Shown here one piece after another: positions 22,345-33,681 of a stretch of 64,000 bases of DNA (its first letter is position 1; the number at the start of each line of letters is the position of its first letter). The stretch covers positions 336,825,948 to 336,889,947 of the forward strand of contig NC_058523.1 in NCBI RefSeq assembly GCF_904849725.1, in the 5' to 3' direction. The notes beneath the pieces were generated by a model that saw nothing but the letters and a program-made list of their open reading frames with translations, searched no databases and had not been told where the DNA came from. Source of the stretch: Hordeum vulgare subsp. vulgare. Its lineage: Eukaryota; Streptophyta; Magnoliopsida; Poales; Poaceae. The translations under genes were made by a program, and so were the position numbers.

Positions 22345-24702
22345 TGTCCTTACAAACCCAATAAACATGTTCATAGCACACCATCTAAATCTGTTGAGAT
22401 GACATCGTACGAATTATGGTTTGGCAAGAAACCTAAGTTGTCGTTTCTTAAGGTTTGGGGTTGTGATGCTTATGTGAAAAGGCTTCGGCCTGATATGCTC
22501 AAACCAAAAGCGGAGAAGTGCGTCTTCATAGGATACCCTAAGGAAACAATTGGGTGCATCTTCTATCCCAGAGCCGAAGGCAAAGCCTTTGTTGCCAAGA
22601 ATGGATCGTTTCTAAAGAAGGAGTTTCTCTCGAATCAATTGAGTGGGAGGAAGGTAGAACTTGATGAGGTTGTTGAACCTTGACTTCAATTGGAGAGTAG
22701 CACGACACAGAAAGATGTTTCTGTGACACCTACACCCATTAAAGAGGAAGCTAATGATGATGATCATGAAGCTTCAGATCAAGTCACTGTCGAGCCTCAT
22801 AGGTCGGCAAGACACGTACCGCCCCTAAGTGACACAACAATCCTATCTTGAAGGTAATGTTGTTAAGCAACTTTGAACCTATGAGCTATGAAGAAGTGAT
22901 GGTGGGCATGGATTCCAAAAAATGACTAGAGGACATGAAATCCAAGATAGGATCCATGTATGAGAACAAAGTATGGACTTTGGAGGACTTACTTGATGGT
23001 CGTAAGGCCACTCGGAATAAATGCATCTTTAAGAAAAATACGGACGTGGGTGGTAATATCATTGTCTATAAAGCACAACTTGTTGCAAAAGGGGTTTCAC
23101 AAGTTCAAGGAGTTAACTACGATGAGACTTTGTCTCCCGTAGTGATGCTTAAGTCCGTCGAGATTATGTTAGCAATAGCTGCATTTTTTTATTATGAAAT
23201 TTGGTAGATGGATGTCAAGACAACGTTCCTTAATGGTTTCCTTGAGTAAGAGTTGAGTATGATGCAACCGAAAGGTTTTATCAATCCTAAAAATGCTGAC
23301 AAGTATACAATCTCCAAGGATCCATTTATGGACTGGTGTAAGCGTCTCAGAGTTGGAATCTTTGCTTTGATGATGTGATCAAGGTGTTTGGGTTCATACA
23401 AGTTTATGGAGAAGCTTGTATTTACAAGCAAGTGAGTGGGAGATCTATAGCATTTCTAATACTATATGTGGATGGCATATTGCTGATTGGAAACATCACA
23501 TAACTTTTGGAAAGCATGAAGATATATTTGAACAAGAGTTTTTCAATGAAAGACCTCAGTGAAGTTGCTTACATATTAGGCATGAAGATCTATAGAGATA
23601 GATCGAGACGATTAATAGGACTTTCACAAAGCACATACCTTGATAAGTTTTTGAATAAGTTCGAAGTGGATCAGTGTAAGAAAGTGTTCTAGCATGTATT
23701 ACAAGGTGTGAAGTTGAGTAAGACTCAATGCCCAACAAGTACAGAAGATAGAGAAAACATGAGTGTCGTCCCCTATGCCTCAACCATAGTCTCTATCATG
23801 TACGCAATGATGTCCACAAGACCGGATGTGAGACTTGCCATAAGGATGGCCGGAAGGTTTCAAAGTGATCCAAGAGTGGAACATTGGATAGAGCTTATTG
23901 TTAGCATCTCGATTGGGTGGAGATTTGAGATTAGTCAAAAATCGGATGATTAATTGATTTTATCGACCGACTATTAATCGATCATTTTTTGCAAATCCCA
24001 CAATGTCAACACTAAAATATGCTATATTCAAGACCAAAACAAATATTGGACAAAATTATTACCTTGATTTCTAGCCTTTGAGTCATCCTTTAATAACAAA
24101 CAAAATAAGACAGTAGTACATATTGCATAACAAGGTTCACGAAACACAAATAAACATAGTTTTTGCAAATATAGTGCTAGTAATAGGCTAGATTTATCGG
24201 TAGATTATTGATAAATCGCTTGTTAGAGCGATAAATCAATCCAAATGATAAATGGTGAATATAAGGCGCAGTATTATCAATCACCTTTCGAGTAGTGATA
24301 AACCGTTGAATCGGAAGATTTTTTGAACAGTGAACTGGATACGTACTTATTCTGAATGGTGGAGAAGTCAACTGGTGTAGTTCCAAGCAAAGTGTGATAG
24401 AAAATTCTACATGTGAGGCGGAGTACATATCTACTTTAGAAGAAGCAAAGGAGGGTGTCTGGATGATGTTGTTCATGACAAATATTGGAGTTGTGCCTAG
24501 TGCACTGGATCCAATGACTCTCTTTTGTGACAACACTGGTGCCATTTCTCTAGCCAATGAGCCCAGGTTTCACAAGAGGACAAGAAACATAAACTTCCAC
24601 TTCAATTCCCTCTGCGATTATATCAAGGAGGAAGACATAAACATTTCCAAAGTACATATGGATCTGAACGCTGCAGACCCGTTGACTAAACATCTTCTAT
24701 GA
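22345..24702 (+). pseudogene. Copia polyprotein remnant: integrase end, RT, RNase H
   Basis: In order: 22399-22680 integrase C-terminus (SYELWFGKKPKLSFLKVWGCDAYVKRL, shown here as a family motif in two parts: YELWFGKKP and WGCDAYVKR), with CVFIGYPKETIG; 22935-23205 reverse transcriptase (AQLVAKGVSQVQGVNYDETL); about 23450-23690 later RT (LLYVDGILLIG, where YVDD has become YVDG, then EVAYILGMKIYRD); 24330-24702 RNase H (NGGEVNWCSSKQSV, STCEAEYIS, FCDNTGAISLA, and the closing DPLTKHLL). Stops occur at 22681, 22921, 23205 and elsewhere. The domain order integrase-RT-RNase H is diagnostic for copia. Confidence 0.85.
23900..24328. mobile_element. 430-bp AT-rich insertion within the copia RNase H region, unclassified
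   Basis: Copia similarity stops after VEHWIE near 23895 and resumes at TGYVLILNGG near 24330. The segment between is AT-rich, has no coding potential, and contains related short words such as ATTAATCGATC, TTATCGACCG, GATAAATCGC and GCGATAAATC near both ends. This suggests a small non-autonomous DNA element (hAT-like or MITE), but clear terminal inverted repeats and a target duplication were not identified. Confidence 0.4.
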
Positions 24703-24790
24703 GCAAAACATGATCAACACCAGAACTCTATGGGTGTTAGATTCATTACAATGTAAAGTTATATTATTGACTCTAGTGCAAGTGGGAGAC

Positions 24791-27502
24791 TCTTGAAACA
24801 TGTCCTAGAGGCAATAAAAAAGCGGTTATTATGATATTTCCTGGTTCATGATAATCATTTATGATCCATGCTAGAATTGTATTGATTGGAGACTTAAATA
24901 CACGTGTGGATATATAAGCAACATCGTGGCCCTAGTGAGCCTTGACTCCTCACTGATTGCGTTGGTTTCCCTCCAAGCTTAAAGGGTGATGTAGCACAGT
25001 GACGACAAGTATCTCCCTTAGTTCTGAAACCAAGGTATCAATCTATAGGAAGATCCACAAGACTATGTAAGTGGTACCTGCACACAAATGTAAAAACCTT
25101 GCAACCCAACGCGTGTAGGGGTTGTCAATCCATCGTGGGTAAAATAAACAGTAAAAGGATGTCTTATAGTATAATATGAAAATAAAAGACCATATAAAAT
25201 GGAAATGCATATAGCAAAATAGATATTGCAAATAGATGATGTAAAATAGACCCGGGGGCCATAGTTTCACTAATGGCTTCTCTCGAGAAAATAGCAAATG
25301 GTGGGTAGACAAATTACTGTTGGGCAATTGATAGAAGAGCGAATAATTATGATGATATTCAAGACAATGATCATGTATATGGGCATCATGTCCAAGACAA
25401 GAAGACCGACTTCTGCCGGCATCTACTTCTATTACTCCACACATCGACCACTATCCAGCATGCATCTAGTGTATTAAGTACATGGAGAAACGGAGTAATG
25501 CTTTAAGAACGATGACATGATGTACACAAGAGCTATTTCTATAGGAATAGACCCCATCGTTTTATCCTTAATAGCAACGATTCATGCGAGTCATGTCTCT
25601 TTCTGTCACTCGGATTGAGCACCGCAAGATCGAACCTATCACAAATCACCTCTTCACATTGCAAGATAAAAAGATCAAGTTGGCCAGAGAAAACCCAAAT
25701 ATCGATGAAGAAATATGAGGCTATAATATTCAAGGATGGGTATAACTTCATAGATCTGATCATAAACTCACAGTTCATCGAGTCCCAACAAACACACCGC
25801 AAAAGATAGAGTTACATAAAATAGATCTCCAAGAGACCATTGTATTGAGAAGCAAATCAAGAGAGAAATCCATCTAGCTACTGCCTACGGACCCGTTGGT
25901 CTGATATGAAGTACTCACATATCATCGGAGGAGCACCAATGAGGAAGATGAACCCCTGTGTGACTATGTTCCTCTCCGGAATAGGCTATAGATTGAATTT
26001 CATGGCTTCTGGAACTTGCGGCAGCTGAAATGATTTTTCATCTTCTCCTCTAGGGTTTCTTTAATATTGTAGTATTTATAGAGCTCACACGTGGTGGAGG
26101 AGGTGCTCGAGGCCTCCACTACCCACCAAGGTGGACGAGGGGGCCATGACGTGCCTGGTGCCTAGTGGGTGTCACGGGCCTCCCCTAGTGAGCAACCTTG
26201 GTCCGCAAGTTTCCTTCAGGTCCAAAAAAAATCTCCAAAAAGTTTCATGGCATTTGGACTTCATCTGATATTGATTTTCTGCGTAGGAAAAACACACAAA
26301 AAACAAAAACTAGCACTGGGTAGTATGTCAATTGGTTAGTCCCAAAAAATGATATAAAGTTGCTATAAAATGATTATAAAACATCCAAGAATGATAATGT
26401 AACAACATGTAACAATCAAAAATTATAGATACGTTGGAGACGTATCAAGCCTCTACTAGATTAGCTCGTTGATCAAAGATGGTTAAGGTTTCCTATCCAT
26501 AGATATGAGTTGTCATTTGATAACGGTATCACATCATTAGGAGAATGATGTGATGAACGAGACCCGACCATAAGCATAACATTTGATTGTATCACTTAGT
26601 TTATTTCTACTCCTTTCTTCATGTCAAGTATTTGTTCCTAAGACCATGAGATCATGCAACTCCCTGACACCGGAGGAATGCCTTTTGATTATCAAACGTC
26701 ACTTCTTAATTGGGTGATCGTAAAGGTACTCTACACGTATCTCCGAAGGTGTCTATTGGGTTGGCATGGACCAAGACTGGGATTTGGCACTCCGTATGAC
26801 GAAGATGTATCTCTGGGCCCTATCGGTAACACAACATCACATGAAGTTTGCAAGCAATGTGAGTAAGGAGTCAGTCACGGGATCTTGTTTTACGAAACGA
26901 GTAAAGAAACTTGCCGGTAACGAGATTGAACTAGGTATGAGATTCCGATGATCGAATCTCGGGCAAGTAACATATCACCAGACAAATGGGATTAAGTGAA
27001 TCCTTGACATCGCTGTTCAACTGATGAAGATCTTCATGGAATACGTAGGAACCAATATGGGCACCCAGGTCCCTCTATTGGTTATTGACAAGAGAGGTGT
27101 CTCAGTGATGTTTACATGATTCTCGAACCCGTAGGGTCGCACGCTTAACGTTTGGTAAAGGGTAATATTCAGATATTAATAGTGGAAATTCTAAAAGTTG
27201 TTCGGAGTCCCGGATGGGATCTGGGACATCACGATGAGCTCTAGAATGGTCCGGAGGTAAAGATTTATATATATTCATAGTCCTTCAAAAGTTCGGGAGT
27301 TTTTCAGTAGAGTACCAAGAAGGTTCTAGAAGGTTCCGAGGGTTCCACCATGGGGCCCAATGACCCGGAAAGGGCCCACATGGACCAAGGGGTGGGGCTA
27401 CAACCCACATGGTCTGGCTGTACCATTCCCTAAGGCACATGTGGTTTAAATTTAGAGATAAGATCTTATCTATAAATTTAAAGGGTTGAATCTAGAGATA
27501 TG
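24791..27502 (+). repeat. 3' LTR of the BARE-like element, interrupted
   Basis: Begins at TCTTGAAACATG after AAGTGGGAGAC (a copia polypurine tract ending at 24790); the terminal TG has become TC. Identifiable LTR landmarks include GAGAATGATGTGATG (26540s), ACTGGGATTTGGCACTCC (26770s) and CGAATCTCGGGCAAGTAAC (26950s). The solo LTR at 24943-26447 splits it. The distal end is missing at 27502. Confidence 0.75.
24943..26447 (-). mobile_element. Solo LTR, minus orientation
   Basis: On the minus strand it starts TGATACGTCTCCAACGTATC and ends GGAGTCA; on the plus strand it runs from TGACTCC at 24943 to GTATCA at 26447. The 5-bp duplication AGCCT flanks it (24938-24942 and 26448-26452). There is no internal domain or second LTR, so it is a solo LTR left by unequal recombination. 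It shares its first ~30 bases with the LTR at 119 but the body is a different family. The copia LTR reads continuously across it. Confidence 0.92.
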
Positions 27503-28553
27503 TGTCACTCCGGTTGTGAGAGACCGGAACGCCCCATATTCCAGCCCAAAGATAAAGTCTTCTAGAATACTGCGGTGCTAGGCATAGAACAAATCAGCTC
27601 ATTAATACAAATGAAACTAATATAATAGTTCCAATATCACAACGAATTACATTGCCATAGTGATAGTACACCTCCTCAGTTAGCTCTATGCTAGCAACAG
27701 AACAAATTGAAGCATCAGAGTTACTTCTAGCAGCAGAACAATGATGATAGTGATGATACTAGCATGCAACATGTTTAAACTATCATATTTCAACTTACTC
27801 TGATCGGGGTTATCTCGTAACCACCATCAGTATCCAAAATATTAACCAACCTTAGTATCCATGATACCACTTTGATCCTCCCGTGATCACATAATGATCA
27901 ACCAACTTATTTCCTCATCGTACCAGGGTTGTTTATTATGCAGGTTATTATTACTGTTGACTCATAGTGTGCCCTACTACGAACTGGACCCATATCCATT
28001 AGCATGGCTATCAATAGTCACACACTGTGCAGAGGTTAGTACATTATACCCACACCACGGAACACAAGGCCTCATGCTCCCATTCGGGTGGACCAGCGAT
28101 GTTCCAACAAAACCAATCTATTGCATGACACTCTCCCGGCCACTCCGACAAACTCCCCATTAGGCTAAGTAATGGGTGACCTCGATGCCACTCTCGACAT
28201 CCAACGACCACCGTCGTGGCAAAACAAAAAATGGTCCCAAATGGGGACAAAGTGCCCTACAACAACTATGGTCACAAAAGTCTTATGGCCGCCTACCTGA
28301 TCAGGGTAGCACGCGCACATAATCTTCCCTAGTTGGAGGCACGAGCGAGAGGCATGACAATAGACCGCATTAAGGCCTACCATACAAGCAAGTGTGGCTG
28401 CACTGGTCAGCTCGACTTGATGGCACTATGACCCAGTCAACAGGTATTCAAGTTTGATTAATGTTCGGTTAAACTCGAACGAGGATGAGCTGAGTCATAA
28501 TAAGATAGTATGATGAAATGATAATGCATAAGAGCATGATATCAAAATGAACA
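27503..28553. mobile_element. Unclassified LTR-like segment
   Basis: About 1.05 kb bounded by TGTCACTCCGG and AAAATGAACA, i.e. TG...CA ends. No convincing protein. The left neighbour is a BARE-like LTR and the right neighbour is the gag of a different, minus-strand copia-type element, and the five bases on each side do not match (ATATG versus TGGAT). It may be an LTR joined to both by deletion or ectopic recombination. Confidence 0.4.
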
Positions 28554-28746
28554 TGGATGAGGGATATTCAACATATTTGCGTAAATGGAATTTATCAAAT
28601 ATATCATGAATTTCATATTCCCATTGTCTGAAATATTCCCCAACAAGAATACGCACTTTACAACTAATATTTCCCAAACTAGGCACATTCATCTTCCTCC
28701 AATGGTGTTTAAACCTAGGTTTTGGAGACCTTGCTCTGATACCAAT
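28554..28746 (-). pseudogene. Copia-type gag N-terminus and initiator-Met primer site
   Basis: On the minus strand the 5' LTR end (28747) is followed by TGGTATCAGAGCAAGG (28729-28744), the classic complement of the initiator tRNA-Met 3' end. A short coding stretch follows, MNVPSLGNISCKVRIL then EYFRQWEYEIHDIFDKFH, resembling the start of a copia gag. It breaks off at 28554, so only about the first 50 residues remain. Confidence 0.7.
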
Positions 28747-30267
28747 TGAGAGATCGATAGAAGAGGTGTTTAAAGGTGGTGAATAGACTACTTGCACAAT
28801 TAAAAATCTAGCCTTTCCTAATTTAATGGTTGGCATATTTTACTGACTCTAACAAGTATAGTGCACCCTACACATGCTAGTCAACAAGTATGGCAGCGAA
28901 AAGTGAAGACTTTGCACATGTGGTAAGGAGTATAGATTAGGAAGATCAAATGCGAAGAAGTTGACACGACAATTTTTGGCATGGTTCCGATAGGTGGCGC
29001 TATCGTATGTCCATGTTAGTGGAGACTTCAATCCACAGAGTGTAATGGCTGTGAGAGTCCACGAAGGGCTCCACCCACAAGGTGTCCACGAAGAAGCGGC
29101 CTTGTCTATTCCACCATGGATTCCATCCACACAGGACTAGCCTCACTCATAGTAGATCTTCATGAAGTAGGCGATCTCCTTGACCTTACAAACATCTTAG
29201 TTCAACTCCACAACACGAAGTAGGAGGCTCCCAAGGGACACCTAACCAATCTAGGAGGTACCACCCTCCAAAAGGTAATAGAAGTGGTAGAATGATGAAC
29301 TCCTTGCTCTTGTGCTTCTAAATATAGTGTCCTCAACACTCAATCACTCTCTGTCAGATTTGGCAAGGGTAAGAGAGATTGATCTTGTGGAAAGCAACTT
29401 GGGGAGGCTAGAAATCAAGGTTCAAATGGTTGGAATGTAATCTCTTGATCTCAACACATGAGTAGGTGGCTCTCTCTCAGAAAAATGGATCTGGCGATGA
29501 AGTGTGTGTTTTGAGTGCTTCCTCTCCGATTGAGAGGTAGCTAGAGGGGTATATATAGGCAACCTCCAAAACCCAACTGTTACACCATAATTGACCAACT
29601 CGGTGAGACCGAAGTTACAAACTCGGTGGTACCGACTTTCTCAAAATGTAGCAACTTTGAATCTCGGTGGAACCGATATACCCAACTCGGTAGAACTGAA
29701 AAGGTGACTAACGGTCAGATGACACAACTCGGGGACACTGAGACTCAAACTCGGAAATTCCGATTTTGTGTACCGAGGCAATAGAAAGTTGGTCACCTAT
29801 ACTCGGTAGCAGCAATGCAGATTCGGTTGCACGGAAAAGGTAGGGTGTGGCTGGGATATGTCTAAGTCTAAAATCAGTATTGTCGAGTGATAAAAGTTGG
29901 TGGCACCAATTTTGGATATTTGGCTCAGGACATATATATTTGGTGGAAGAGTGGATGAGTATTTTTTGGAGTCTATCTCTAAGTACCTGAGCAACCAATT
30001 CATCATAACACCTCATTCCCTTTTAGTAGTATTGGCTTTCCTATGGACTCAAATGTGATTTCTCATAAAGGGTAAATTAAGAGTCTTCTTGCTTGATGCT
30101 TGAGCCAATCCTATTCCTTCCTACATCAAGGGGCTTCACCACTCAATCCTATAGACAAAGCTCTCTATGGACTAAACCTGAAATATACTAGGTAAATGTG
30201 TTAGTCCAACAGACAATGTATGTTGTCATGAATTATCAAAACCACCAAGGGAGCATATGTGCTTTCA
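28747..30267 (-). repeat. 5' LTR of a minus-strand copia-type retrotransposon
   Basis: Plus-strand ends are TGAGAGATCG and GTGCTTTCA. The primer-binding site just left of it shows it is a 5' LTR read on the minus strand. A TATATATA core promoter-like box lies near 29550. Between 29595 and 29835 it carries a series of near-palindromic TCGGTnnnACCGA motifs. A related LTR starts at 41853. Its right end (30267) abuts Tat integrase sequence, so it was inserted into that element. Confidence 0.8.
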
Positions 30268-33200
30268 CGTTGTGTCACGTCGCCTCAAGCGGTTTTGAAC
30301 AGGCATACTATGTCCAAGCCCCACACAGTGAAAGGCCATGCCAGCGAGATGGTCTGTAGGGTTGTGGTCGACTGGTGGCTGCGCGCTTTCAAGTGCTGGC
30401 AACCGTTGCACTTGTTGACCAGCTCTTTGGCTTCCTTCATGGTAGACGACCAGTAGAATCCATGGCGGAATGCCTTGGCCACTAGGAGGCACGAGGCGGC
30501 ATGATGGTCACATTTGCCCTCGTGGATGTTGAGCAGGATTTTGCGGCCCGTGTCCGCCTCGACGCAGCGTTCGAACACCCTAGACACGCTTTGCTTGACG
30601 AGCTCATTGTTGATGATGGTGTAGGCAGTGGAACGTCGTTGGATCTGTCATGCCTTGACCTCGTCAGCAAGTAGTTTGTCGTTTTTGATATAGTCAAGGA
30701 AGGGTTGTGCCCAGGATGGGGTCGTGACCATTGTTAGCATGGCCGTCGCGACTGGGCTTCTAGGACAGGGCCGACAGCCTATAGGCCGGCTACCGCGGTC
30801 TCGGGGCCAGACGGGAGGCGCCCCAAGGGAGGGCCAGCAACCCCGGGCTGGGAGAAGCCGTCCCCGGGCCGGGCGGAGCGGTTGGTAGCTTGGTGGGCAC
30901 CGTAGTCAAACGGCTGACTGCGGCAGCCCCCGAGTCGAATGAAGCAGTCCCCGAGTCGGTGGTGGCATCCCTCGGGTCGGATGGAGCAGTTCCCAAGTTG
31001 GCGACGGCAGCCCTCGGGTCTGTAGGGATGAAGATGGACTCGGACTATGGAGTCATCGTAATGGAGGGCTTATGCAGATGCTCTAGGGATACGCCGACTA
31101 GGATGGGCTGCCGGGTGGAGCCAATCTTCGTGAGTGTGTCGGCGGCCTTGTTGCCAGCTCGAAGGATGTGGTGGAACTCTGTGCCTTCAAAGCCGTCGGT
31201 CAGCTATTGAGCTAGGAAATGGTAGCTCGACATGTATGCATCTCTGGCGTCCCACTCGCGAGTGAGTTGTTGCTTCACTAGGTCGGAGTCAGTGAAGCAC
31301 AGGATGCGTCGGATGCCGGTCTCCCTAGCTAGCCGGAGATCGTGGGTGAGTGATTCATACTCCTCCATGTTGTTCGACGCGGCAAAGTGGATATGCAAGA
31401 TGTACTGCAATTGGTCCCCCTTCAGGGAAGAGAGGACGATATCGACCTCGAGGCCGGTGCGCATCTTCGATCCATCAAAGTGCATGCGCCAATGGTTGAA
31501 GTCAGAAGGTGGCAGCGGTACTCCGTCTCTGCCCAGTCGACGAGGAAATTTGCTAAGGCCAGGGACTTGACGGCTGTGCGAGACTCATAGGCGATGTGCT
31601 GGTCGACTAGTTGGATGGCCCACTTGCCGTTTTGGCCGGCTGCGTCCCGGTTGCCCATGATCTCTCAGAGGGGGCGGTGCTCACCACCGTGATCGAGTGT
31701 TCTTGGAAGTAGGGTTTGAGCTTCCAGGCCGCCAGGAACACGCCATAACACATCTTCTGGTAGTGAGGGTAGTTTTGCTTGGAGGCGGACAACACCTCGC
31801 CCAGATATTAGACTGTCATCGGATCGGCTGGGCTCCGCCCGGCTGTGAGTGCTCGACGGCCATGAAGATGTTCACCACGAGGCTGGTTGCTACGATTTAG
31901 AGTAGCATCGGCTCCTTGTCCACCGATGCAGCCAGTACAGGCGCGGTGTTCAGCGTGCGCTTGAGGTCGCGCAAGGCCTTGATAGCCTAGTCCCTCCAGA
32001 TGAAGTTGTGCGCATTTTTGAGTAGGCGGTAGAGGGGGAGGGCCTTTTCTCCCATCCAGCTGATGAAACGGCACAACGACGTGAGGCGGGCAGTGATCTT
32101 ATGGACGCGGACTAGGTTGGTCCACTGACCCACCCACTCGATGGCCTGGATCTTTTCCATATTGGCCTCGATTCCCCGTCCAGAAACAAGGAAACCGAGG
32201 ACCTGGACGGCTGGGATGTCGAACACGCACTTTTTCGGGCTCAGCCGGATCTCGAACACGCATAGGCTCGTGAATGTCTCTTTCAGATCATCCAAGAGGG
32301 TGCGACTTTCCTTGCTCTTGACCACAACATTGTCCACGTAGACATGCATGTTGCAGCCAAGCTACCTATAGAGGCATCGCTGCATGCACCGCTGGAACGT
32401 GGCGCCGGCGATTTTTGGCCCAAACGCCATCATGATGTACCAAAACGCCCCAAAGGGGGTTATGAAACCTATTTTAATTCGATCAGTTGGATTAAGCTTG
32501 ATCTGGTGGTAGCCTGAGTAGGCATCCAAGAAGGATAATAGCTCACATTCGGCCGTGTGTTGATCACTTGATCGATACGGGGGAGAGCAGAAGGATCCTT
32601 AGAGCATGCCTTGTCCAGGCTCGTGTAGTCGAAACACATGCGCCAAGTCTTGTTCTTCTTCAGCACTACGACTGGGTTTGCCAACGAGTCTGGGTCAAAG
32701 ACTCCCATGATGAAGCCGTCTGCGAGCAGCCGGGCAATTTCTTCACCGACGGTCTTCCGCTTCTCCTCGAAGAAGCGGCGTAGCGGTTGCTTGACTGGCT
32801 TTGTGTTCGGTCGGATCTGTAGGAAGTGCTTAGCGTACTTCGTGAGGACTCCTGACATGTCCTTTGCGGTCCATGCAAAGATATCCTGATTCTCAACAAG
32901 GAACTCGTAGGGCTTGCTTTCCTATTTTTTAATGAGGTCGGCCCCCACCGCGACGTACTTGCTGGTGGGGTCAGACGGGTCTAGTGGGACTCTCTTTGTG
33001 TCCTTGCCGGCGGCCGGCCGGAACTGGTCTTCGGTAGTCGGCTGCTTCAGCTTGGGCTCAGATACAACTACCAGCTCGCATGCGAGGTCCACGAGCCAGT
33101 CGATCTGTCACTGTTCCTTAGCAATGATGAGGGATTCGGCTATCTTAGAGTCGGCCAGGGCGCACTCGATCGACTTCTTGTAGTTGCCGGTGACGATGAT

Positions 33201-33681
33201 GATGTCGTGCGGGCCTGGCAACTTCATCTTCAGATAGGCATAGTGTGGGACCGCCATGAACTTGGCCAGGGCGGGCTGACCCAAGATGGCCTGGTAGGAG
33301 CTAGAGAGGTTGACAACCTCGAACCATATGGGCTCACTGCAGAAGTTCTTCGGCAAGCCGAACAGCACGTCCAGCCGGACCTTCCCAATCGGCGAGCAAG
33401 AGTGGCCGGGAACTATGCCATGGAACACCGTCCGAGTCGGCTGGAGCTCGATATCCAGGATGCCAAGATTGTCCATGGTGTCATGGTAGAGGATGTTGAT
33501 GTTGCTACCTTCATCGATGAGAACCCACATGAAGCGGCAGGTGCTTTCTCGAGAGAAGAAGGTGTGGTCGAGGACCAGCATGTAACCGCCTCGCATAGGC
33601 ATCACGGTCGGGTGATCCTTGCGCCCCCACGAGATTGGCTTGTCTGACCAATGCATGTACTGGGGGACCGGTGGGACAACG
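30268..33681 (-). pseudogene. Tat-lineage gypsy pol remnant (protease, RT, RNase H, integrase start)
   Basis: Read from right to left: aspartic protease at 33656-33108 (VLIDEGSNINILYHDTM, HGIVPGHSCSPIGKVRL, ILGQPALAKFM); reverse transcriptase at 32858-31987 (VVLKKNKTWRMCFDYTSLDKAC, LGFLVSGRGIEANMEKIQ); RNase H at about 31800-31204 (NNMEEYESLTHDLRLARE, LCFTDSDLVKQQL); integrase zinc-binding region at about 30590-30268 (IHEGKCDHHAASCLLVAKAF, CNGCQHLKAR, WGLDIVCLFKTA). The polymerase box reads YVDNVVVKS, the second catalytic Asp having become Asn. A frameshift near 32560 separates the RT halves. The protease is unusually intact. Both ends are cut by LTRs of other elements. Confidence 0.88.

Larger units (their letters stand above)
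22345..27502 (+). mobile_element. BARE/WIS/Angela-like copia retrotransposon, 5' part missing
   Basis: Contains the integrase C-terminus, reverse transcriptase, RNase H and 3' LTR of a Ty1/copia element in plus orientation. The left part is absent because the LINE begins at about 22340; if the LINE inserted here, the missing half lies to the left of the window. A 430-bp foreign segment (about 23900-24328) interrupts the pol and a solo LTR (24943-26447) interrupts the LTR. The LTR is recognised by TGTCCTAGAGGCAATAA and by the RNA-leader-like phrases further on. Its right end meets unrelated sequence at 27503 without a target duplication. Confidence 0.8.
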
